Origin: Bacteroidota bacterium
GTDB taxonomy: Bacteria > Bacteroidota > Ignavibacteria > UBA10030 > UBA8401
Assembly (NCBI GenBank): GCA_035506275.1
Contig: DATJPT010000007.1
Coordinates: forward strand, 1-64,000
Direction: 5' to 3'
DNA: 64,000 bases
Below the pieces are notes generated by a model. It made no database searches and had not been told where the DNA came from. It worked only from the letters and a program-made list of their open reading frames with translations. A program made the position numbers and the translations under genes. Position 1 is the first letter of the stretch. Every line of letters starts with the position of its first letter. Below, one piece after another: positions 37,344 through 45,319 of this stretch.

Positions 37344-38441
37344 TTAGTCCTTACTGTTTACTCCTTCAGCAATCACTCCTTGCATTATTTGTCTGTTCTC
37401 CACAAGCGGCTCCTGCTGGCTGATACAATGGAGCGTTCCAAGTCCCCACGCCAGATCGACGCAATCGATCCCGAGCACTGTCCGGTCTTGGAATTCACGC
37501 TGAAGAATCTCAATCGCGATGGGGTCGTTCGCATCCTGAAAGGTCGGCACCAGCACGACATTGTTTGCGATGAGAAAATTCGCGTAGCTCGCCGGTATCC
37601 TCTGGTCATTGAAATAAAGGGGGGATGGCATCGGAAGCTCGACGATCCGGAAGTGATTTCCTTTGAGGTCCGTCAATCCCTGAAGCGTAATGAGATTTCT
37701 TTGAAGAATTGCGTGGTTCTCGTCGGCGGGATTATTTTCGACGACGGCGACGATCGTATGCGGGTTGACAAAGCGAGCCGAGTCGTCGATATGACCGTCG
37801 GTATCGTCCCCTGCGATCCCTTCATCCACCCACAAGATCTTTTCAACATTATAGTACTCGCGGAGGTATTCTTCGATCTCCTCTTGCGTGAGAGCGGAAT
37901 TCCGGTTCTTATTCAGCAAACATGACCTGCTCGTCAACAGACATCCCTCGCCGTTGACGTCGATCGCTCCTCCTTCCATGATGATGCCGGGATGAAAGAC
38001 CGGGAGTTGGCGTACTTCGGCGATTCGCGACGGCACAATGTCATCCTGATCAAACGGAGGGTATTTCCCTCCCCAGGCATTATACCCCCAGTCGATAATT
38101 GCGAGCGGCTCGGTCGCGGCGGGATTGACGACAAATGCTGGACCGTGATCGCGGCACCACGAATCGTTCGTCGGGATCTTATAGAGTGTAAATTGGGAAG
38201 CAGGGACGCCGGCACCACGGAGGCGCTCCCTCACATCCTCCATCATCCCATCGTCAACCACATTAATATTCACGTGCTGGTACTGGGCGAGTGTCTTGAC
38301 AATGCCGGTGAACACGCCGGGGATCGGCTCAAACTTGCCGGGCCAGGTCTCTTTATTGTGCGGCCATGAGAACCACGTTGCCGCCTGCGGCTCCCACTCA
38401 GCGGGGAAACGGTATCCGAGTTGTCGAGGAGTTTTGGTCAA
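37344..38441 (-). CDS. aguA: Agmatine deiminase
   Basis: 365 residues of the peptidyl-arginine-deiminase-like family. EWEPQAATWFSWPHNKETWPG opens the protein, SWCRDHGPAFVV and EGGAIDVNGEG follow, H-I-D-D-S-A-R-F gives the catalytic His region, and C339 in GLGTLHCISQQEP is the nucleophile. It converts agmatine to N-carbamoylputrescine. The partner enzyme gene aguB lies upstream on the same strand, separated by a four-helix-bundle gene. Together they make putrescine from agmatine. Confidence 0.95.
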   Translation of the reverse strand: MTKTPRQLGYRFPAEWEPQAATWFSWPHNKETWPGKFEPIPGVFTGIVKTLAQYQHVNINVVDDGMMEDVRERLRGAGVPASQFTLYKIPTNDSWCRDHGPAFVVNPAATEPLAIIDWGYNAWGGKYPPFDQDDIVPSRIAEVRQLPVFHPGIIMEGGAIDVNGEGCLLTSRSCLLNKNRNSALTQEEIEEYLREYYNVEKILWVDEGIAGDDTDGHIDDSARFVNPHTIVAVVENNPADENHAILQRNLITLQGLTDLKGNHFRIVELPMPSPLYFNDQRIPASYANFLIANNVVLVPTFQDANDPIAIEILQREFQDRTVLGIDCVDLAWGLGTLHCISQQEPLVENRQIMQGVIAEGVNSKD

Positions 38442-38470
38442 TGAACAGTTAGCAGTAAGCAGTTAACAAT
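38440..38470. repeat. Low-complexity arm (left flank of four-helix-bundle gene)
   Basis: CAATGAACAGTTAGCAGTAAGC and following bases lie just after the stop of the four-helix-bundle gene. It is a degenerate inverse of the arm at 38857-38894 on the gene's other side and of the arms in the leuA-leuC spacer. Confidence 0.55.
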
Positions 38471-38834
38471 CTTTTCTGTTTTGGATCCGTGTGGTTTTTA
38501 GAATGGCAAAGAGGATTTTTGATAATTCGTCAGCATCCGTAAACAAGGAATCGTACAATTTCCCATCAATGAATCTTGTTTCCTTCATTAAAGAAAGCCA
38601 GTATTTGGTTTCAAGACTCTCTTTATACGAAATCGAAACTTTGTTGGAAAAATCAGATTTAGAAATCGCACCGTTTGCCTCGGCTATATTTGCGCCGATA
38701 GATGTCCCCGACCTAAGCAATTGTTTTGATAAGATAAATTCCCTTTTAGTGTTGGAAATCCACTTGCACACTTTAACAACACGAACTGCAAACTTAAAAG
38801 CCTTCAAATAAAGGTTGTTCCCTTCCTTCAGCAT
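38463..38834 (-). CDS. Four-helix-bundle protein (23S rRNA intervening-sequence type)
   Basis: 123 residues with the IVS-protein signature: LKAFKFAVRVVKVCKWI, then LSKQLLRSGTSIGANIAEANG, FSNKVSISYKESLETKYWLSLM and ADELSKILFAILKTTR. The family was named from genes inside 23S rRNA intervening sequences but also occurs as stray genes between unrelated operon members, as here between aguB and aguA. The function is unknown. It is more AT-rich than its neighbours and flanked by inverted low-complexity arms, which suggests insertion into an existing operon. Confidence 0.88.
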   Translation of the reverse strand: MLKEGNNLYLKAFKFAVRVVKVCKWISNTKREFILSKQLLRSGTSIGANIAEANGAISKSDFSNKVSISYKESLETKYWLSLMKETRFIDGKLYDSLFTDADELSKILFAILKTTRIQNRKDC

Positions 38835-38856
38835 TCTCCCCCCGAATCTGATTCTT

Positions 38857-38894
38857 GTTCATTGTTCGCTGTTAATTGTTCATTGTTTACTGTC
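38857..38894. repeat. Low-complexity arm (right flank of four-helix-bundle gene)
   Basis: TTGTTCATTGTTCGCTGTTAA and following bases fill the gap between the aguB stop and the four-helix-bundle gene. The words are the inverse of those at 38440-38470 and the same as the right arm at 56015-56047. Confidence 0.55.
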
Positions 38895-39774
38895 AGCCGT
38901 CTCCGTCCAGCATTCTGCTCGTCAGTCCGCCGTACGCATCGATTCTCCTATCGCGCAGGAAGGGCCAGTGGGTTCGGGTGATGTTGGAGCGGTTCAGGTC
39001 GACGTCGGCAATGAGCACTTCTTCTTTATCGTGCGACGCTTGAACAAGCATTTCGCCGAACGTGTCAGCGACAAACGAAGCTCCCCAAAACGCGAGATTT
39101 TCTTCCGTGCCGACGCGGTTGACCGAGACGACCGGAATCCCATTAGCCACCGCATGCGAACGCTGGATCATCTGCCAACCCTGGAATTGTTCCTCCTTCG
39201 TCTTTGCCTCTTCTTCTTTCGCCCAGCCGATCGCGGTGGGATAAAATAAAATCTCGGCCCCCGAAAGCGCCGTCAGCCTCGCCGCCTCCGGATACCATTG
39301 ATCCCAGCAGATCAAGACGCCGATCGTGCCGAACTTCGTCTTCCAGGATTTGAACCCGGTATCGCCGGGAGTGAAGTAGAATTTTTCATAAAAGGAGGGG
39401 TCGTCCGGAATGTGCATCTTCCTGTATTTGCCGAGGTAGCTTCCATCGGCGTCGATGACGGCTGCGGAGTTGTGATAAATTCCCTCGGCCCTCTTTTCAA
39501 ACAACGGGAGAATGATGACAACGCCGAGCTCTTTCGCAAGCGATTGAAATCGCTTTGTCGTATCGCCTGGAATCGGTTCCGCAAGAGCGAACACTTTGTA
39601 TTCTTCTTTGACGCAAAAATAGAGCGAGCGGAAGAGTTCCTGCAAACAAACGATGTTCGCCCCTTTTGCCGCTGCCTCGCGAACGCCGGCGATCGCTTTC
39701 TTCACATTCTCAGCCGGGTCCGCAACACACCGCATCTGCACCAACCCGATTTTGACTTTTCGTGATCCTGACAT
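38893..39774 (-). CDS. aguB: N-carbamoylputrescine amidase
   Basis: About 293 residues of the nitrilase superfamily, from MSGSRKVKIGLVQM (a frame extension to 39804 is less typical). Catalytic triad: Glu in ANIVCLQELF, Lys in YRKMHIPDDP, Cys in GVLICWDQWYPEAARL. HIPDDPSFYEKFYFTPGDTGF and the C-terminal RTHWPFLRDRRIDAYGGL are typical of AguB. It hydrolyses N-carbamoylputrescine to putrescine, CO2 and ammonia, completing the aguA reaction. Confidence 0.95.
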   Translation of the reverse strand: MSGSRKVKIGLVQMRCVADPAENVKKAIAGVREAAAKGANIVCLQELFRSLYFCVKEEYKVFALAEPIPGDTTKRFQSLAKELGVVIILPLFEKRAEGIYHNSAAVIDADGSYLGKYRKMHIPDDPSFYEKFYFTPGDTGFKSWKTKFGTIGVLICWDQWYPEAARLTALSGAEILFYPTAIGWAKEEEAKTKEEQFQGWQMIQRSHAVANGIPVVSVNRVGTEENLAFWGASFVADTFGEMLVQASHDKEEVLIADVDLNRSNITRTHWPFLRDRRIDAYGGLTSRMLDGDG

Positions 39775-39838
39775 TGCTCTAAATTCAAAATGAGAAATTC
39801 GCAACCGTTAGAATTTTTGATCCTTCCTATTTCATTTT

Positions 39839-41071
39839 TCATATTCTTTCAAAGCAAACCGTCGCATTCGTTCCGCCGAACCCGAATCCGTTTGAAATGG
39901 CGTACTGGATCTCCTGCTTCCGGGCCTTATTCGGAACGTAATCGAGGTCGCATTCGGGGTCGGGATTGTCGAGGTTGATCGTCGGCGGAAGAATGCCGTC
40001 CCGCAGAGCAAGAATTGTGAAGGCCGCTTCGGCGGCCCCGGCCGCGCCGAGCAAATGGCCGATCATCGATTTCGTCGAACTCATCGCTAATTTCTTCGCA
40101 TGCGTGCCGAAGGCTTTTTTCACGGCCTTCGTTTCCGCGATATCTCCAAGCCCCGTGGATGTGCCATGAGCGTTGATGTAATCGATCTGCTCTGGTTTGA
40201 GTCCCGCGTATTCGACGGCGAGTTTCATCGCTCGCCGGGCCCCATCGCCGTCATCGGGGGGAGCGGTGATGTGGAATGCGTCCGCCGTCATCCCGCAACT
40301 TAACATGCGCGCATAAAGTTTGGCGCCGCGCCGCCGCGCGTGCTCTTCTTCCTCAAGAATAATAACGCTTGCTCCTTCGCTCAGTACAAACCCGTCCCTG
40401 TCCTTATCGAACGGACGCGAGGCGCGCGCAGGCTCGTCGTTCCGTCTCGACATGGCTCTCGCCGAGCAGAAACCGGCAAACGCAACTTCCGTCACCGACG
40501 CCTCGGAGCCGCCGACGATCATGACGTCCGCCTCGCCGCGGCCGATCGTATGGAATCCGTCAGCGATCGCATGATTTCCCGTGGCACATGCGGAAACAAC
40601 GGCGTAGTTCGGCCCCTTCGCCCCTGTACGAATGGCAATATATCCCGACGGCATGTTGATGATCGCCCCCGGTATAAAGAACGGCGTCACATACCGCGGG
40701 CCGTTCTTTGAGACGTTGATCGCCGTCTCGCTGATGCTCACCACGCCGCCGATGCCTGATCCGATGACGATGCCGACCCTTTCGGCGTTCGCCGGAGTGA
40801 TTTCAATGCCCGAATCTTTGAGCGCGTCCAATGCCGCGGCGACGGCGTAATGGTTGAACAGGTCGAACCTTCGCGCCTCTTTCGGCTCGAAATATTTCGT
40901 GACATCGAATCCTTTGATCTCCCCGGCAATGCGAGTCGGATACTGCTCGACAGGAAAGCGTGTCACCGGGCCGATTCCCGATTTTCCGGCAATGCATTGC
41001 CTCCATGACTCCTCGGTCGACAAACCGATGGGAGTGATCAACCCGATGCCCGTGACGACAACTTTTCTCAT
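39839..41071 (-). CDS. fabF: 3-oxoacyl-ACP synthase II
   Basis: 410 residues, full length. Catalytic C162 (VVSACATGNH), H302 (NAHGTSTGLGD), K334 (STKSMIGH) and H339 are in place. It elongates acyl-ACP by malonyl-ACP condensation in type II fatty acid synthesis, cytosolic. Unlike many genomes there is no acpP gene beside it; it follows thrB on the same strand with an 86-base gap. Confidence 0.95.
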   Translation of the reverse strand: MRKVVVTGIGLITPIGLSTEESWRQCIAGKSGIGPVTRFPVEQYPTRIAGEIKGFDVTKYFEPKEARRFDLFNHYAVAAALDALKDSGIEITPANAERVGIVIGSGIGGVVSISETAINVSKNGPRYVTPFFIPGAIINMPSGYIAIRTGAKGPNYAVVSACATGNHAIADGFHTIGRGEADVMIVGGSEASVTEVAFAGFCSARAMSRRNDEPARASRPFDKDRDGFVLSEGASVIILEEEEHARRRGAKLYARMLSCGMTADAFHITAPPDDGDGARRAMKLAVEYAGLKPEQIDYINAHGTSTGLGDIAETKAVKKAFGTHAKKLAMSSTKSMIGHLLGAAGAAEAAFTILALRDGILPPTINLDNPDPECDLDYVPNKARKQEIQYAISNGFGFGGTNATVCFERI

Positions 41072-41157
41072 GTTTGGCTGTTTATGAACCTCAAAGCGGG
41101 GATGTTGTGGTGAGCAAGATAGGGGATTTTTTAGAGTGAAACAAGGCGGCGGCTTTG

Positions 41158-42072
41158 TTACCCGACGACCCGCGCTCCTTCATTTTCAACGATCATCATT
41201 TCATACGACGAAGAAATTCCCTGCGAAGAAAATGCTTTGACCATTGCGGCGCCGATCTCTTTTTGATTCTTTGTGGCGAACGAAAAGACCGTCGGTCCCG
41301 AGCCGCTGATGTTGAACGAGAGCGCTCCGGCTGAGAGGGCCGCTTTCTTGACCTCGTCAAAGCCGGGAATCAATGTCGCGCGGTATTGTTCGTGCAGCTT
41401 GTCCCCTGTAACGAACCTCAGCGCCTCAAAATCCTCCTGGATGAACGACGCGATGAGCGACGCGACATTCTCGATGTTCACCACCGCATCTTTCAACGGC
41501 ACTTCTTTTGGAAGGATCTGACGGGCTTGCTTTGTGAGGACTTGAAAATTCGGGCTGCACGCAACGACAGAAAGTTTCGCCGGAATTTTAACGCTGCGGC
41601 AGCGGACTTTTCCATTGTCGAAACAATTGATCGTCAATCCCCCCATCAGCGCCGCGGAAACATTGTCCGGGTGCCCTTCCACCGACACTGCGATGTTCAG
41701 CATTTCGCCGCGTGACATTTTCGTCTGAAGAAACTCGTCGGCGAGAACGATGCCGCCGGCTATTGCCGCGCCGCTTCCGCCGAGCCCGCCGCTTGCCGGG
41801 ATCTCATTCTTAATGTGAAGACGGATGCCGCGCAATGATTTCTCATGGGAACTCCCCGCACACTTCGCCAGCGCAATCATTCCCTGGTAGACAAGGTTTG
41901 ACTCATCTGTTGCAATATGTTCCTTGCCGTTTCCTTCAACAGAAATGCTGAGCGGCGCCCCTTCCCCATTCCCTTTCTCAACCGATAAATACAAGTACCG
42001 GTTCAGGGCAAGCCCAAGCGTGTCGAACCCTGGGCCGATGTTCGATGTTGATGCGGGAATCTTGATGTTCAT
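41158..42072 (-). CDS. thrB: Homoserine kinase
   Basis: 304 residues of the GHMP kinase family. IPASTSNIGPGFDTLGLALN opens the protein, the phosphate loop IPASGGLGGSGAAIAGG is at 91-107, and the C-terminal SFNISGSGPTVFSF motif is present. It phosphorylates homoserine to O-phosphohomoserine, the substrate of the thrC product encoded immediately upstream. Third gene of the lysC-thrC-thrB set under the leader attenuator. Confidence 0.95.
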   Translation of the reverse strand: MNIKIPASTSNIGPGFDTLGLALNRYLYLSVEKGNGEGAPLSISVEGNGKEHIATDESNLVYQGMIALAKCAGSSHEKSLRGIRLHIKNEIPASGGLGGSGAAIAGGIVLADEFLQTKMSRGEMLNIAVSVEGHPDNVSAALMGGLTINCFDNGKVRCRSVKIPAKLSVVACSPNFQVLTKQARQILPKEVPLKDAVVNIENVASLIASFIQEDFEALRFVTGDKLHEQYRATLIPGFDEVKKAALSAGALSFNISGSGPTVFSFATKNQKEIGAAMVKAFSSQGISSSYEMMIVENEGARVVG

Positions 42073-42185
42073 AGGGGGCGTAGAAGTTCTTAGTCTTGTG
42101 TTCTTAGCTTTTAATTCTGAATCCTGTATTCTGTATTCTTAGTTCTTTATTGCTTACTTCTTACTCGATGCTCTCAACGTCGTGG

Positions 42186-43454
42186 CTACAAGAACTTTGC
42201 AACCTCGTTTATCGAGGGAGCAATCTCAACGGGCGGGTTCGAGCGGTTACCTTTTTTCCCGATATGATAGTCAACGATGATTTGCGGATCCTTCAAAATA
42301 TTTCCTGTGAGAATTCCGACAACGGTTTCTTTCGGTTTGATCGTTCCGGCGCTGAGCAATTTCTTCAGCCCGGCCACGGTCGCGCACGAAGCCGGTTCGG
42401 CGCCAATGCCCGCTGCGTCGACGACTGATTTCGCGTCGAGGATCTCCTCGTCGGTGACGCTTTCCACGATGCCGTTCGTCCACCGCAGCGATCTGATCGC
42501 CTTTGTATAGTTCGCCGGGTTGCCGATCTTGATGGCTGTCGCGATGGTTTCAGCCTTCTGTGCTTTCAATTCCTTAAATCCATTCTTAAACGCCTGATAG
42601 AATGGGCTTGCCCCCTCCGCTTGAATCACCGCAAACCTCGGCATTTTTTCGATGAAGCCGAGCTGGTGCGCTTCGTGCAGCGCCTTGCCGAAAGCGCTCG
42701 TGTTGCCGAGATTCCCCCCGGGGAAGACGAACCAATCGGGGACTTTCCAATCAAGCTGCTGCAGCGTTTCCCAGATGATCGTCTTTTGCCCTTCAAGCCT
42801 GAACGGATTGATCGAGTTCAACGGATACGCCTGCAGTTTTTCCTGGGCCTCAAAGATGAGCCGCATACAGTCGTCGAAATCTCCGTTGACAACGAGCGTC
42901 TTCGTACCGTAAGCGAGCGCCTGTGAGATTTTCCCAACGGCGACATTCCCCTTCGGTATCAGGACCAAGCCGGTAATATCCGCCTCGGACGCATACGCCG
43001 CGAGCGAAGCGGATGTGTTCCCCGTCGAGGCACACACCACCGCTTTTTGACGAAGCCTCTTTGCCTGCGTTGTCGCTACAGTCATCCCCCGGTCTTTGAA
43101 CGAACCGGTCGGATTCTCCCCCTCATGCTTCAGATAAAATCGTTTGAGACCCAGCCACGAGGAGATCTTTCTGTTTTGATAGAGTCGAGTGTTTCCTTCC
43201 TGCTTGGAAACGATCTCATTTTCTTTGGCAGAAGGAAGGACAATTTCATGGAAATGCCACACGCCGCCGGACGGCTGTCCGTGAAGTGTGGTATTCTTGC
43301 TGTCAAAATACTTTTTTGACAGTCGGAATTTCTTCTTCAATGCGGACAGATCATGCTCCACATCCAACAGATTACCGCAGGTGCATGTAAAGCGAACCTC
43401 AGTCAGCGGAAATTCTTTTCCGCAAGAGATACACTTGAGAAGAGAGGAGATCAT
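42186..43454 (-). CDS. thrC: Threonine synthase
   Basis: 422 residues. An N-terminal zinc-ribbon-like segment has C8, C11, C24 and C26, then the PLP fold with lysine K120 in NPTGSFKDRGMTV and the phosphate loop around STGNTSASLAAYA. It is the class with N-terminal Cys-rich segment common outside enterics. It converts O-phosphohomoserine to threonine. The spacer to lysC (267 bases) contains low-complexity direct and inverted words but no gene. Confidence 0.95.
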   Translation of the reverse strand: MISSLLKCISCGKEFPLTEVRFTCTCGNLLDVEHDLSALKKKFRLSKKYFDSKNTTLHGQPSGGVWHFHEIVLPSAKENEIVSKQEGNTRLYQNRKISSWLGLKRFYLKHEGENPTGSFKDRGMTVATTQAKRLRQKAVVCASTGNTSASLAAYASEADITGLVLIPKGNVAVGKISQALAYGTKTLVVNGDFDDCMRLIFEAQEKLQAYPLNSINPFRLEGQKTIIWETLQQLDWKVPDWFVFPGGNLGNTSAFGKALHEAHQLGFIEKMPRFAVIQAEGASPFYQAFKNGFKELKAQKAETIATAIKIGNPANYTKAIRSLRWTNGIVESVTDEEILDAKSVVDAAGIGAEPASCATVAGLKKLLSAGTIKPKETVVGILTGNILKDPQIIVDYHIGKKGNRSNPPVEIAPSINEVAKFL

Positions 43455-43474
43455 TGAAGGAATAAAATTAAATT

Positions 43475-43648
43475 GGAAAATGTAAAGAGCAAAAATATAT
43501 TGACAAAATTAAAAATCGCATGACGATACTTTTCCTTGTCTTGAATTCTACTTTGGAGCCTGGTTTTTTTTCAAAAATTAAAGGCCTGAAGAAGATAACG
43601 TTAAGGTGTAAAATGTAAAGAACAAAAGTATAACGAAAAAATTAAACA
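43475..43648. repeat. Direct and inverted low-complexity words in the thrC-lysC spacer
   Basis: AAAATGTAAAGAGCAAAA at 43477 recurs as AAAATGTAAAGAACAAAA at about 43610, each followed by a similar AT-rich tail ending AAATTAAA, giving two related stretches of about 40 bases. Downstream, CTCTTTGCTCTTTGCAATTT (about 43692-43711) is an inverse version. No gene or promoter could be assigned. Confidence 0.5.
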
Positions 43649-43721
43649 TGGTGTAATGACATGTGCTCTCTCACTTTGAATTTTGATTTGTCTCTTTGCT
43701 CTTTGCAATTTGATTCTTCCT

Positions 43722-45116
43722 CTAGCGAGGTTCGAATGCGTCGTGAATTGCCTGAACGGCTTTGCGCACCTCCGCCTGTTCGACAACGAGCGAGATGTTC
43801 AATTCGGACGAACCCTGCGCAATAGCGACAATATTGACGTTCGCGTTGGCGACGGCGCTGAACGTTTTCCCCGCGATCCCGCGCATTCCCTTCATCCCCT
43901 CCCCGACCACCGCAACGATGGAGACATTTTCCTGCAATTTAATATCGTCGACGATCTTCTTGGCGATATCGACCTCAAATTCGCTCCGGAGCTCCGCCAC
44001 GGCTTTTCCGCAGTCCTTTTGAGGAATGACAACACAGACATTGTGTTCCGAGGAGGCCTGCGAGATCATCATCACGTTGACGCGCACGCGGGCTAGGGCC
44101 GAGAAAATCCTCGCCGAAATTCCAGGCACTCCGACCATGCCGTTTCCTTCGATCGACACAAGACTGAGATTATCGATGGAGGTGATGTTCTTCACAAAAC
44201 GCTCGATCGCCGAGGTCGTATGCGAGATCAATGTACCTGGATGCGACGGGTTGAAAGTGTTTTTGATCCTTATGGGAATATTTTTTTCGATGGCCGGCAT
44301 CATCGTCTTTGGGTGAATCACCTTTGCGCCGAAGTACGACATCTCGGCGGCCTCCCGGTAGGAGATCTCGGACAAGACCTTTGCCCCTTTGACGTACCGC
44401 GGGTCGGCGGTCATCACTCCGTCCACGTCGGTCCAGATCCAGATCTCTTCGCTGTCGAGCGCCGCGCCGACGATCGAGCCGGTGTAGTCCGAGCCGCTGC
44501 GGCCGAGCGTCGTCGTCAGCCCGTCCTCGGTGCTGCCAATGAACCCTGTCACCACGGGAACAACATTCTTTCCCACCATCGGCTGCAGTGTCTTCCTGAT
44601 ATTCGCGTTGGTCACGGCAAAATCGACGGCCGCTTCGCCGAAGTGGCCGTCGGTGCGGACAAGCGTTCGGGCGTCGACGAACTCGGCGGTCATCTCATGG
44701 TCGCTCAGGATGGCCGCAAGCTGCAGGCACGAGAGGATCTCGCCGAACGAAGCGATCGCATCGAGCGACCGAACACTGAGTTCTTTCAATAGACTGACGC
44801 CGCGGTAGAGGTTCGCCAGTTCTTCGATGAGCTGCGATTGTCTATGGATCAGTTCTTTATGGCGGCCGGCATGCTTTAGCAGCGTATTTGCGACGTCGAG
44901 GTGTTTTTCCTTCAGCGCCTCAATGTTTTTCTTCACCCGATCGGTGTCGCGTTGCACGGCAAGCTGCGCGGTATCGAGGAGCATGTTCGTGACGCCGGCC
45001 ATCGCCGAGGCGACAACAACAGGATGCTGCGGGAGATATGAATGAACGATCGTTGCAACCTCCTGGAGCCGCTGAAGGTCGCCGACCGATGTTCCGCCAA
45101 ATTTCATTGTGATCAT
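43722..45116 (-). CDS. lysC: Aspartate kinase with two ACT domains
   Basis: 464 residues. KFGGTSV at 5-11, a kinase domain to about 295 (GFIGSTEDGLTTTLGRSGSDYTGSIVGAAL, WTDVDGVMTADPR), then two ACT domains (about 310-385 and 390-460; GVPGISARIFSALARVRVNVMMISQ, RGIAGKTFSAVANANVNIVAI). It is monofunctional, without homoserine dehydrogenase. The ACT pair is the usual site for feedback by Lys/Thr. Because a threonine leader precedes it and thrC-thrB follow, this isozyme probably serves threonine synthesis; the name thrA1 would be as apt as lysC. Confidence 0.93.
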   Translation of the reverse strand: MITMKFGGTSVGDLQRLQEVATIVHSYLPQHPVVVASAMAGVTNMLLDTAQLAVQRDTDRVKKNIEALKEKHLDVANTLLKHAGRHKELIHRQSQLIEELANLYRGVSLLKELSVRSLDAIASFGEILSCLQLAAILSDHEMTAEFVDARTLVRTDGHFGEAAVDFAVTNANIRKTLQPMVGKNVVPVVTGFIGSTEDGLTTTLGRSGSDYTGSIVGAALDSEEIWIWTDVDGVMTADPRYVKGAKVLSEISYREAAEMSYFGAKVIHPKTMMPAIEKNIPIRIKNTFNPSHPGTLISHTTSAIERFVKNITSIDNLSLVSIEGNGMVGVPGISARIFSALARVRVNVMMISQASSEHNVCVVIPQKDCGKAVAELRSEFEVDIAKKIVDDIKLQENVSIVAVVGEGMKGMRGIAGKTFSAVANANVNIVAIAQGSSELNISLVVEQAEVRKAVQAIHDAFEPR

Positions 45117-45192
45117 AATTAATCCATTCTAAAATAGGCCGCGAAGACGCACATTCACCAAAATGTTTTGTGTCTTAACGCCCTCGTGGCCC

Positions 45193-45226
45193 AAAATAAA
45201 AAAGCCTCGAGTGTTCTTCGAGGCTT
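45193..45226 (-). terminator. Attenuator terminator upstream of lysC
   Basis: On the minus strand AAGCCTCGA pairs with TCGAGGCTT (9 bp; 45218-45226 with 45202-45210) around a 7-base loop, followed by TTTTTTATTTT. It lies 22 bases after the leader peptide stop and 76 bases before the lysC ATG. TTCGTG inside the leader coding sequence (45255-45260) can pair with CACGAA (45225-45230) at the foot of the terminator, offering an alternative antiterminator fold. Confidence 0.85.
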
Positions 45227-45247
45227 CGTGGAGTTTTGAGAGAACAA

Positions 45248-45319
45248 TTACACACACGAAAGCGCTCGGACGCGCGGCGTCGTCAGCGTGGTCGTAGTTA
45301 TGGTCGTCGTTTGGGTCAT
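45248..45319 (-). CDS. thrL: Threonine operon leader peptide
   Basis: A 23-codon gene, ATG 45317-45319 to TAA 45248-45250. It begins MTQTTTITTTTLTT and ends PRVRALSCV: 10 threonine codons and one isoleucine among the first 14. An intrinsic terminator follows and the next genes are lysC-thrC-thrB, exactly the context of enteric thrL. The ATG overlaps the leuB stop codon as ATGA and no separate ribosome binding site is visible, so ribosomes finishing leuB probably start the leader. When threonyl-tRNA is scarce, stalling in the Thr run would favour antitermination and lysC expression. Homology to E. coli thrL is functional, not by sequence. Confidence 0.88.
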   Translation of the reverse strand: MTQTTTITTTTLTTPRVRALSCV

